This document shows positions 1 to 6,979 of a stretch of DNA of 21,588 nucleotides, piece after piece. The notes below the pieces were generated by a model. The model had not been told where the DNA came from. It did no database searches and saw nothing but the letters and a program-made list of their open reading frames with translations. Each line of letters opens with the position of its first letter. The first letter of the stretch is position 1. The position numbers and the translations under genes were made by a program. The stretch covers positions 1-21,588 of the forward strand of contig CAJLUE010000028.1 in NCBI GenBank assembly GCA_905209765.1. Reading direction: 5' to 3'. This DNA is from an uncultured Collinsella sp. (lineage in GTDB: Bacteria; Actinomycetota; Coriobacteriia; Coriobacteriales; Coriobacteriaceae).

Positions 1-52
1 ATGCCGAAATGGCGCGAAGCACGCGGTTGACAAAACTATAGAGACACGTCCC

Positions 53-75
53 AAAAAGACTGGTCTCAGGGAGAC
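53..75 (-). terminator. weak intrinsic terminator after the spermidine-synthase-like gene
   Basis: Read on the minus strand, a 5-bp hairpin (GTCTC, loop CCT, GAGAC; 63-75) starts 4 nt after the stop codon and is followed by CAG and TCTTTTT (A run at 53-57 on the plus strand). The stem is short, so termination is only plausible. Confidence 0.35.
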
Positions 76-78
76 GTA

Positions 79-954
79 CTAATCGTGAAGGACGGTGCCG
101 AGGAAGTCGGTGTCAAAAGGCACGGCTTCGGCAAAGGCGTAGTCGCCGTCGCTGGCGATGAGCAGGTAGTTTTCCTCGCCGCCGAACTCCGCATCGCCAC
201 ATGGGACCACCCAGGCGTGGGCGAATACCTCGAGTGCCGTGGCAGCGCAGTCGCGCAGGAACGTTACGTCGCTCCCCTCGTTTGCGCTCACGATATTGGC
301 AACGTAGATACCCCCGGGGTTCAGGCTGCCTCGCACCAAACGCAACGCCTCAACCGTCGCCAGCTCGCGTACGGGCTCGGCACCGCCAAAGCAATCGCTC
401 ACGACCACATCGTAGCGACGATGGCCCACGCTCGTCACACCCAGATACGAGCGAGCCTCAGCGGTAATCACCCGCAAGCGATCGCCAACCGTACGCTCCA
501 ACTCCTCCAAATAGAACCAGCGGCGCGCCAGACGCGTAATCTCGGCATCATATTCAATGACGTCCATACGCAAGCCCTCATGCAACAACAGTGCAAACTT
601 GGGATAGGCAAACCCGCCGCCGCCCAACATGAGCATACGGTCGATACCATGCCCGTAAGCATCACGCATTGCGTCCTCGGCCTCAAACACATCGTCAAAT
701 GCACGATAGTACGCAAAGACGGGCTCCGCCCAACGCTCGCCTACATAGCTCGCGCTTTGGTAGACACCGCCCTGCACGAGCACACGGACCTCGTCACCGC
801 CCTCGTCGCGCATGCGCTTTACGCGCGCCAACCCGTTGCGGGTTCGCGCAACCTGCAGACAGGCAGCACGAACAGCGACGGCGGCCGCACCAAGCGCCGC
901 GGCTCCCAGAGCAACGCCGGCAACGACGCCAGCAGAAACACTTGGCTTGTTCAT
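79..954 (-). CDS. spermidine-synthase-like (SpeE-fold) methyltransferase-family protein with N-terminal membrane segment
   Basis: This 291-residue protein begins with an Ala/Val-rich hydrophobic stretch (about residues 8-32) that could anchor it in the membrane. A SpeE-like Rossmann domain follows: the substrate-side stretch QGGVYQSASYVGE (61-73), the nucleotide-binding loop MLGGGGFAYPK (109-119), the acidic strand end DVIEYD (131-136) and SDCFGGAEPVRELAT (186-200). Related proteins are usually annotated as fused or orphan spermidine synthases, but substrate and activity are generally unproven, so polyamine synthesis should not be assumed. The ATG directly follows the elp3 stop codon (TAGATG), and its ribosome-binding site AAAGGAGC lies in the last elp3 codons. 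Translation is therefore probably coupled to elp3. The family is clear and the role is not. Confidence 0.8.
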   Translation of the reverse strand: MNKPSVSAGVVAGVALGAAALGAAAVAVRAACLQVARTRNGLARVKRMRDEGGDEVRVLVQGGVYQSASYVGERWAEPVFAYYRAFDDVFEAEDAMRDAYGHGIDRMLMLGGGGFAYPKFALLLHEGLRMDVIEYDAEITRLARRWFYLEELERTVGDRLRVITAEARSYLGVTSVGHRRYDVVVSDCFGGAEPVRELATVEALRLVRGSLNPGGIYVANIVSANEGSDVTFLRDCAATALEVFAHAWVVPCGDAEFGGEENYLLIASDGDYAFAEAVPFDTDFLGTVLHD

Positions 955-2862
955 CTAGAGCTCCTTTTGCAGATAGAATCCGTGGTCATAAAAACCCAAA
1001 TGGCGATAGTACTCGCGCGTACCGATCGCGCTGATCACGTTGATGTGCGTATAGCCCGCATCCCGAGCAATATGACACGCACGCTCCACCAGCGACCGCC
1101 CCAGCCCATGATGCTGAGCCGCCTGGCCCTGATCGCCCACACGTGCCGCCATGCCATACACGTGCACCTCGCGAATCATCGCCTCGTCCGGTGTCGTCGG
1201 CAACTCGTCCGCATGCGTGGCAACAAACGAATGGTCGGGCAGCGACAACCGCAAAAAGCCCGCGATCTTGCCCTGCGGCGTCACCCACTGCAAAAAGCGC
1301 TCGCGCGTCACCGGCGTCTCGTACGCCACTTCCTCGTCAAGGGTCAGCTCATCCAAGTCGGCACCCGCCGTGCTGATCTCGCGATAGCGAATCTCGCGCA
1401 CCGTCGCGCCTTCTCCACGAGCCGCCAAGCGGTTCTCAACGAGCTGGCGCAGGTTGGGCTTCTTGTTGCCCACCATAATGTCGTCGGAACTAAAGTCGCG
1501 GATCATGCGACTAATGCGGCAGAACGCCGGCGTCACCACGATGTCGTCGGCCAGCACATCGAGCAGCTCTTCCTCGGTATAGGGGCGCCACTCGCCGCGC
1601 TCGTAGCAGCCCACCAAACGCGAGCCCTCAATGAGCGCGCACGGGTAGACCTTGACCTCGTCGGGCATAAAAGCGCCCTCGGTCATAAAGCGCTCGTAGT
1701 CGCGCTTGTCCCCCTCGGGCGTAGCGCCCAACAAGTTGAGCATAAAGTGCGCGTGGATCTTAAAGCCAAACAAGCGCGCAAGCGAAAACGCCCGCTCGAT
1801 CTGCGCCACCGAAATGCGACGCTCGTTGATATCGAGCAAATGTTGGTCGAGACTCTGAATACCCATCTGAATCTTGGTGCAACCCAGGCGGCGGATGAGC
1901 GTGAGGGCCTGCGGCGTTACGGCATCGGGGCGCGTCTCGATAACGAGCCCCACCACGCGATGCTTCGCCGTCTCGTTGATGCGCTGCTGACGCTCAAGCT
2001 CCTCCATCGTTGCCGTCTGCCACTCGGCAGCCTCGCCCCATGGCGTACCAGGGCCGTACAGACGACGCACCGCGCGGTTATAGCCACCAACGACAGCATC
2101 CACACGCCCCTGCTCGTCGGCAACGCCGGCAGCAAGCTCAGCCTCGTCTGTCGCAATGCCGGCAGCCCGATAGCGCTCGCGGCGCTCTGTTACCACCGGC
2201 GGCAGGGCATCGGCGGGAGCGTCATCGAGCAGGCGCCCCGCCTCGGCACGACTGATGCCCGGACGCGCCAACATGGGGTTTGCCGCCACGCCGGCGACGG
2301 CATCGTCATTGAGCGCACGGAAAAGCTCCGACATAAACCACGTTTGATACCCTTGCGGATAGTCGCTCCAGGTGCCACCGAGCACGATGAGCTCTATCTT
2401 GTCGATCGCATGCCCCATCTGCGAAAGCGCGGTCAGACGAGCGCTCACCTGCAGATACGGGTCGAAGCAGTTTTGCTCTGCACGGGCGCACGCCGGCTCG
2501 GCATGCAGATAGCTTTTAGGCATGCGCAAATCGTTGGGGCAAAACAGGCAATCGCCCGAGCACGGCCAGGGCTTGGTGATGACGGTAATGGTCGCCACGC
2601 CCGAGGCCGTGCGACGAGGCTTCATACGCAGCACCTGCAGCAGTCGACGTTCCAGCTCGGCATCGACATTCCACCCAGCCCAACGAGCCGGCTCCTCACG
2701 TTTTACCCGCTGGTAGAACGGCAGCAGACGGCGCTTGGCCAAATCGCGTTTGTCGGCACCCTCACGGCGCGCCTCGGCATGTATCAGTTTGACGAGCGCC
2801 TTGTCGTCCACGGTCTCGCCGCGACGCAGGGCATCGAGTATGTTCAAGATAATCTGTTCCAT
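955..2862 (-). CDS. elp3: Elp3-family tRNA uridine(34) carboxymethyl-forming radical SAM/acetyltransferase
   Basis: The 635-residue protein has the two Elp3 domains in order. The radical SAM part carries the cluster motif C101-x3-C105-x2-C108 (WPCSGDCLFCPND), then Elp3-typical PKSYLHAEPACARAEQ (115-130), FDPYLQ and LIVLGGTWSDYP. The C-terminal GNAT domain shows REVHVYGMA, QHHGLGRSL and YYRHLGFYDHG. Elp3 uses acetyl-CoA and SAM to place a carboxymethyl group on U34 of certain tRNAs; in eukaryotes it works within Elongator, whereas bacterial and archaeal forms act alone. No other Elongator subunit is seen here. It is the first gene of a two-gene unit with the spermidine-synthase-like gene. The ATG at 2862 has no good ribosome-binding site, and a TACAAT lies 6 nt upstream, which would suit a leaderless mRNA. 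A strong hairpin ends the preceding transcription unit just upstream. Confidence 0.93.
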   Translation of the reverse strand: MEQIILNILDALRRGETVDDKALVKLIHAEARREGADKRDLAKRRLLPFYQRVKREEPARWAGWNVDAELERRLLQVLRMKPRRTASGVATITVITKPWPCSGDCLFCPNDLRMPKSYLHAEPACARAEQNCFDPYLQVSARLTALSQMGHAIDKIELIVLGGTWSDYPQGYQTWFMSELFRALNDDAVAGVAANPMLARPGISRAEAGRLLDDAPADALPPVVTERRERYRAAGIATDEAELAAGVADEQGRVDAVVGGYNRAVRRLYGPGTPWGEAAEWQTATMEELERQQRINETAKHRVVGLVIETRPDAVTPQALTLIRRLGCTKIQMGIQSLDQHLLDINERRISVAQIERAFSLARLFGFKIHAHFMLNLLGATPEGDKRDYERFMTEGAFMPDEVKVYPCALIEGSRLVGCYERGEWRPYTEEELLDVLADDIVVTPAFCRISRMIRDFSSDDIMVGNKKPNLRQLVENRLAARGEGATVREIRYREISTAGADLDELTLDEEVAYETPVTRERFLQWVTPQGKIAGFLRLSLPDHSFVATHADELPTTPDEAMIREVHVYGMAARVGDQGQAAQHHGLGRSLVERACHIARDAGYTHINVISAIGTREYYRHLGFYDHGFYLQKEL

Positions 2863-2868
2863 GACCCC

Positions 2869-2874
2869 ATTGTA
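2869..2874 (-). promoter_or_regulatory. possible -10 box of a leaderless elp3 promoter
   Basis: TACAAT on the minus strand (five of six consensus bases) sits 6 nt before the elp3 ATG, which would put the transcription start on or next to the A of the start codon. The only -35 resemblance, GTGACG, lies 20 nt further up, which is long, so this is tentative. Confidence 0.35.
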
Positions 2875-2913
2875 AAGGCAAAGGCGCCGGAGCCCGTCAC
2901 GGCTCCGGCGCCT
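2872..2913 (-). terminator. intrinsic terminator of the XRE-DUF4097 unit
   Basis: A perfect 13-bp stem (AGGCGCCGGAGCC, 2882-2894, with its complement at 2901-2913) and a 6-nt loop lie between the DUF4097 stop codon at 2961 and elp3. On the minus strand it is followed by TTTGCCTTT, an interrupted U tract. No such tract follows on the plus side. Confidence 0.7.
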
Positions 2914-2960
2914 CCATCAAACAGCGCAGCTATGGTTTATAAGTCTTCGATAACCGCCCG

Positions 2961-3860
2961 TCACTCTGAATCAAATGACATGTCACCCGAACCAACCTCA
3001 AAACGATACGTGGCGGACTTATCGCCATTATCGAATTCAAGATTCAAAATGGTCTCGCCGTCGTAGTCAAGCGGAAGGAAATCGCTCTCGAAGTCGCCGC
3101 TGCCCAAGGTGAGGCTTGCCTTAAAGCCCGTAGAGTTCGGAACCGTCATCTCCACATCGCCCGAGCCCACACTCACGTCCATCGACTTCGCGGGGGCCTG
3201 GTAGAGCTCGAACGTTACATCGCCCGACCCGACCTCTGCACTAAGCGCATCAGTCACGCTGCCCGCAAACTCTACATCTCCCGCACCCAGGAAAAGGTCG
3301 AAACCATCACAGGTGACACCGGCAATCTGCAGATCACCCGAGCCCACGTGCGCGTTGACTCCCTTCAGATGTTCGGCAACACGGCGCGGCAGCTCAACCG
3401 TAACCGAGCGGTCAATTGCCTTACCGTCATCACTTCCAAACTGAGAAACCTTGAGCGTCGAGTCCTCGACGGATGCGATGTTCTGCGTCGCGGCCTTGGA
3501 GGCATCCATACCATTGGCAACGCGTCCCCGCTCGATAACGCGAGCCTTGTTGCCATCAACAACCTTGACGTCCACCGTAGCCGCATCGATATCGAAATCG
3601 AGGTAGCGAAACTCATCAGCATCAAAGGTCGTACACGAAAGCTGCTGAGGCCGAGCGGAATAGTTACCACTATCCAAGAGATCATCGTCGTCAAACATAT
3701 CGTCAAAATCAGACAAAGCGCCGGATAGAATAGCGGTCGTTCGCACCATATTGGAATGAGCCAATAGCCGCGAGGCACCAAATACAAGCCCGATGATGAG
3801 CACAAACGCTCCGATGCCAACGCCCAAGCGTACCTTGGATTCATGCGAAAGCTTCATCAT
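2961..3860 (-). CDS. DUF4097 (toastrack-type) membrane-anchored protein
   Basis: The protein has 299 residues. It has a short basic N terminus, one hydrophobic segment (about residues 13-34) and then an outward-facing domain rich in beta-strand repeats. The repeat signature is G-S/A-G-D followed by alternating hydrophobics, seen at least six times: VGSGDLQIAG, LGAGDVEFAG, VGSGDVTFEL, VGSGDVEMTV, LGSGDFESDF and VGSGDMSFDS. This is typical of the DUF4097 'putative adhesin' repeat fold that also forms the toastrack part of envelope-stress proteins. Its ATG overlaps the stop of the upstream XRE gene (ATGA, 4 nt), implying translational coupling and joint function. A role in sensing or stabilising the cell envelope is inferred from similar gene pairs; it is not shown by the sequence. 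Transcription probably ends at the hairpin at 2882-2913. Confidence 0.85.
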   Translation of the reverse strand: MMKLSHESKVRLGVGIGAFVLIIGLVFGASRLLAHSNMVRTTAILSGALSDFDDMFDDDDLLDSGNYSARPQQLSCTTFDADEFRYLDFDIDAATVDVKVVDGNKARVIERGRVANGMDASKAATQNIASVEDSTLKVSQFGSDDGKAIDRSVTVELPRRVAEHLKGVNAHVGSGDLQIAGVTCDGFDLFLGAGDVEFAGSVTDALSAEVGSGDVTFELYQAPAKSMDVSVGSGDVEMTVPNSTGFKASLTLGSGDFESDFLPLDYDGETILNLEFDNGDKSATYRFEVGSGDMSFDSE

Positions 3861-4573
3861 TCATCACCCTCTTTGGCGATCGGCTCAGCGGTGGTCGCGG
3901 TAGCCACGTCAGTATCAACTGAAGCGGAAGTATTCTGAGCCCTAGCCGCCACCGGCGCCGGACCAACCTGAATATCTCCACGCGCCCAATCACCATCGAG
4001 CGCACGCGCCACCCAGTGATAGATGGGAATCGTGAAGAAGATCAGCGCGGCAAAGGGGCCGGCACCAAACAGGAACATCAGCAAAAAGAACAGCAGCCAG
4101 CACACGGCCCAATACGGGAACGACTGGAACGGGCCCTTCACCGGAGTCGAGCCAACTGCGTCGCCACTCGTCGCCTGCGCCGTAGCGGCATTGGCGGCCT
4201 GCGCACTCCAGCTTGCCGCTTGCGCCGCCTTGGCCGCAGCATCACTCGCCTGTGTTGCCGCCTCGGTAGCGCGCGCCGCCGCCTCATGGGTGCGAGCACG
4301 CTCTGCCGCCTCGGCCTCGCGCTGACGGGCGCGATCCTCGTTCTCAAACTCGATATCGTCCTCGATCTCGTCGCTCGGATTGAGCAGCTCGTCCAGGCTC
4401 ACGCCATAAAGTTTGGCGAGCGAGATCAGGTTCTCGGTATCGGGCGAGCTCTCCGCGCGCTCCCATTTACTGACCGCCTGGCGCGACAGCCCCAGCTTTC
4501 GCGCCAGCCCTTCTTGGCTAAAACCCTTGCTGCGACGAAGGTCGGCGAGCCGCTGCGCAGTTTCTACATTCAT
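3857..4573 (-). CDS. XRE-family helix-turn-helix regulator with C-terminal transmembrane domain
   Basis: The 238-residue protein opens with a Cro/C1-type helix-turn-helix (about residues 5-60: LADLRRSKGFSQEGLARKLG, then LSRQAVSKWERAESSPD). An acidic stretch, a long Ala-rich linker of probable helix (about 85-135) and two hydrophobic segments (about 150-190) follow. It should therefore bind DNA while sitting in the cytoplasmic membrane. The frame stays open upstream to 4822, but the ATG at 4573 is preferred because AGGAGG (4578-4583) precedes it by 4 nt and the domain begins right there. It is cotranscribed with, and overlaps, the DUF4097 gene. An HTH-2TM protein paired with a toastrack protein suggests a membrane-state sensor controlling its own operon. 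That role is inference. Confidence 0.87.
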   Translation of the reverse strand: MNVETAQRLADLRRSKGFSQEGLARKLGLSRQAVSKWERAESSPDTENLISLAKLYGVSLDELLNPSDEIEDDIEFENEDRARQREAEAAERARTHEAAARATEAATQASDAAAKAAQAASWSAQAANAATAQATSGDAVGSTPVKGPFQSFPYWAVCWLLFFLLMFLFGAGPFAALIFFTIPIYHWVARALDGDWARGDIQVGPAPVAARAQNTSASVDTDVATATTAEPIAKEGDE

Positions 4574-4781
4574 GGTTCCTCCTATGTGATGCCAGCCGTG
4601 CCGCTGGACCGTTTTTGTTCTTAAGGCGCCTTGCACAGTTAAAAATCTATCCGCCACTGCCAAAAGCATGCCACCTATTCTAGTGAGATTTTTGACAACC
4701 GGCAGTTGCGGGTGCATATGAGCTGCGGAAATGTGTCCAAACAAAGCAATGACCCACGGCTCGGTTGTCCCCGTTGCGGCG

Positions 4782-4810
4782 TTAACGGTAGTATGGTCAT
4801 ACTGTTTATA
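4782..4810 (+). promoter_or_regulatory. possible promoter with palindromic operator for the Trm9-like gene
   Basis: TTAACG (4782-4787), a 17-nt spacer and TTTATA (4805-4810) form a modest sigma-70-like match about 30 nt before the GTG start. The palindrome AGTATG-GT-CATACT (4790-4803) fills the spacer and could be an operator. The rest of the 268-bp divergent intergenic region (4574-4840) shows nothing else clear except the ribosome-binding sites. Confidence 0.35.
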
Positions 4811-4840
4811 CCGCACCGCCAACGGAGGGAGTTCCGCGCC

Positions 4841-5713
4841 GTGAACCGCGATTTCGCCTCATCGCTCATCCAGCTCAACAACACGTTCTATCGCGAGCAC
4901 TCCGCCTCCTTCTCCGATACGCGCCAGGCCCCGTGGCCCGGCTGGGTGCGCACCATGGACATCGCGCTCGAACAGCTCGACGTCGCCACGATCGAGCATC
5001 CCGTCCGCGTCTTCGATCTCGCCTGTGGCAATATGCGCTTCGAAAACTTTGCCGCCGGCGGCACGCTTGCCGCCAAAGGCGTAGACGGTACGAGCCCCTC
5101 GGCAGACGCCAGCTGTCCCTTCGAGTTCTACGGCGTCGACTCATGCCAGGATTTGGCCATCGACGCGCGCGGCCACGCCCTGCGTATCCCCAACCTGCAC
5201 TTCCAGGAACTCGATGTGCTCGATGCCCTCATGAAGCTCAACCCCGCCGAGACGCCCGACGTGCTTTTTGACGCACCGCTTGCCGATATCTCGGTCTGCT
5301 TTGGCTTTATGCACCATGTGCCGTCGTGTGAGTACCGCGTGCGCGTGCTCGACGCCCTGGTGCGCCAGACGCGCCCGGGCGGCATCGTTGCTATCAGCTT
5401 TTGGGAGTTTATGAACGACGAGCGCATGGCGCGCAAGGCCGTTCGTGCCGAGGCCCGCGCCGAGCTCACCCCGCCGTTTGAGGGTTACGACTCCGCGCAG
5501 TTTGAAGCCGGTGACCACCTGATTGGCTGGCAAAACGACCGCCATGCTTACCGCTATTGCCACCACTTTGATGACCAGCAGATCACTGACTTGGTGCGTG
5601 GCGTGCGCACGTTCTACAAGAGCGGCGAGGTTCCCGTGCGCGAGCTTGAGCGTTTCCACGCCGACGGTCGCAGCGGCGAGCTCAATCGCTATGTAATTCT
5701 TAAGCGCCTGTAG
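4841..5713 (+). CDS. Trm9-like class I SAM-dependent methyltransferase
   Basis: This 290-residue protein starts at a GTG, chosen because GGAGGGA (4824-4830) lies 10 nt upstream and the family similarity begins there; the frame is open further back to 4706 without family features. Near the N terminus is FYREHSASFSDTRQAPWPGW (residues 16-35). This closely resembles the FS-x-TR-x-x-PWP segment that opens eukaryotic Trm9/ALKBH8 methyltransferases, which esterify carboxymethyl-U34 of tRNA. SAM-binding motifs follow: VFDLACGNMRF (57-67), FYGVDSCQDL, and the Trm9-like run CFGFMHHVPSCEYRVRVLDAL with TRPGGIVAISFWEF. With elp3 2 kb away, a wobble-uridine substrate is attractive, but that is inference. 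Otherwise it is a methyltransferase of unknown substrate. Confidence 0.85.
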   Translation: MNRDFASSLIQLNNTFYREHSASFSDTRQAPWPGWVRTMDIALEQLDVATIEHPVRVFDLACGNMRFENFAAGGTLAAKGVDGTSPSADASCPFEFYGVDSCQDLAIDARGHALRIPNLHFQELDVLDALMKLNPAETPDVLFDAPLADISVCFGFMHHVPSCEYRVRVLDALVRQTRPGGIVAISFWEFMNDERMARKAVRAEARAELTPPFEGYDSAQFEAGDHLIGWQNDRHAYRYCHHFDDQQITDLVRGVRTFYKSGEVPVRELERFHADGRSGELNRYVILKRL

Positions 5714-5831
5714 GACCAAGCGACTCGCCGCTGAGCCGCACCGCAACTTTCGGGCACATTGCGCCCGCCCTCTTCCAACCCATTGCCGGAACGTGCAGCC
5801 ATGCGTTCCATACTTATGACCAAGGAGCCTC

Positions 5832-6671
5832 ATGGGAGCCGTCCACGTTCGCACGCCTAAGAACTTTGTGCTCGAGGAGCGCCTGGAGCGCTACGCCGAT
5901 GCAATCGAGACGAACCCCGAGAACTATGCCGGACACTGGTGTGAGGTATGCACGCCGGCTGGCGACAAGCCCTTCGCTCGCCTTCACCTGGATCTGGGAT
6001 GCGGCAAAGGAACCTACTTGGTTGAGCGTGCTCACCGCGAGCCCGACACCCTATTTATCGGCATGGACCAGGAGCCCATCTGCATTGCCTATGCCGCCCA
6101 GAAGATCTGTGAGCAGGAGTTGCCCAACGCGCTCGTGCTACCCCGAGGCGCCGCATCGCTGCCGCAGTTGTTTGCCGCAGGCGAGCTCGATGCCATCACC
6201 ATCAACTTTCCCACGCCGCAGCCCAAGGCCAAATACGCCAAAAAACGCCTCGTCCATGTCGACCATCTGATGCTCTACCGTCCACTCTTTGCAGCCGGCG
6301 CCACCGTCACGCTGCGCACCGACAGCAAGCCGCTGCGCGACTACGCCCTGGGGCAGTTTGCCGCGGCCGGCTACGGCACGCTTTGGGTAAGTGACGACGT
6401 CCGCCGCGACCATCCCGAGCATCCCGAGACCGAATACGAATGCCGCACGCGTGAGATGGGCGCTGTCGTCTATGGCATTTGTGCCACACCCGGCGCGGAG
6501 CCTACCGAAGAGCAACTCGCAGCGGGCAGCGCGCAGGAGCAAAGCCTTGCCTGCTATCTGCCCGACAATCTCGATGAGCTCACCTATGTACCTCTGGGCA
6601 TGGAAGAGGCAGTCGAGAACTTTAGAAACCGCGCCCGCAAGGGCAAGAAACGCCTGCCGCAAGAGTCCTAG
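5832..6671 (+). CDS. trmB: tRNA (guanine-N7-)-methyltransferase, TrmB family
   Basis: The 279-residue protein matches TrmB, which makes m7G46 in the tRNA variable loop using SAM. Visible landmarks are the N-terminal RTPKNFVLEERLERYA, motif I LHLDLGCGKGTYLVERA (51-67), FIGMDQEP, the family strand INFPTPQPKAKYAKKRL (124-140) and the late TEYE motif. The ATG follows AAGGAG (5822-5827) by 4 nt. The protein is longer than usual TrmB (about 210-240 residues) because of a C-terminal tail of some 50 residues. The normally near-invariant FPDPWPK is FPTPQPK here, so the conserved Asp and Trp are replaced. Either the clade has altered catalysis or specificity has changed. A repeat copy begins 66 nt after the stop codon. 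Confidence 0.88.
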   Translation: MGAVHVRTPKNFVLEERLERYADAIETNPENYAGHWCEVCTPAGDKPFARLHLDLGCGKGTYLVERAHREPDTLFIGMDQEPICIAYAAQKICEQELPNALVLPRGAASLPQLFAAGELDAITINFPTPQPKAKYAKKRLVHVDHLMLYRPLFAAGATVTLRTDSKPLRDYALGQFAAAGYGTLWVSDDVRRDHPEHPETEYECRTREMGAVVYGICATPGAEPTEEQLAAGSAQEQSLACYLPDNLDELTYVPLGMEEAVENFRNRARKGKKRLPQES

Positions 6672-6736
6672 AGGCTTCTTATGGTCGCGGCGTCGGCAAA
6701 CAAGCGCAAATAGGCGCCAGCGAACGACCCTCAAAT

Positions 6737-6858
6737 CTAAGTGAGTAGACTTTTTACAATAGCCAAGCACAGCCCGCATAGCGAAACATAAAACAGCAGG
6801 TAGAACCCTTGCGCAAAAGCCATGTGGTCGCGATATTGCAAAAAGTCTACTCACTTAG
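6737..6858 (+). repeat. 122-bp palindromic element, copy A (three-frame-stop termini)
   Basis: The ends are a perfect 19-bp inverted repeat, CTAAGTGAGTAGACTTTTT (6737-6755) and its complement (6840-6858). It lies between trmB and the helicase gene. The interior is the most diverged of the three copies but keeps AGCAC near the left, CAGGTA in the middle and CAAAA...TGGTCGC on the right. Orientation matches the copies at 16609 and 18028. No target duplication longer than a possible TA is seen. Confidence 0.9.
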
Positions 6859-6979
6859 CCGGCAACTGCACCAAACGGCTGGGCAGAACGCCCATTTCCT
6901 GCATTTTCTCGCGCGCTGGCACCCCGCGCCGCCGCTACGCCATAATAGTTGGCGGACAATCGCGAGAGAAAGCAAACAC

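Noticed and set aside
27..42. TTGACA followed by CTATAG as a plus-strand promoter
   Set aside because: The spacing is far too short and no plus-strand gene follows; the region is downstream of a minus-strand gene.
85..3066. A 993-codon open frame on the plus strand
   Set aside because: It lies antisense to elp3 and the spermidine-synthase-like gene, has no family motifs, and its composition is what the complement of G+C-rich codons produces.
4574..4822. N-terminal extension of the XRE regulator
   Set aside because: AGGAGG directly precedes the ATG at 4573 and the helix-turn-helix begins there; the upstream codons show no conserved features and run through the divergent promoter region.
6138..6854. 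238-codon minus-strand frame overlapping trmB
   Set aside because: It is antisense to a clear TrmB gene and its first part is repeat copy A; nothing in it resembles a known family.
6809..6979. N-terminal extension of the helicase by 57 codons
   Set aside because: The extension runs through repeat copy A and has no helicase features; the ATG at 6980 has a purine-rich site and starts a normal-looking protein.
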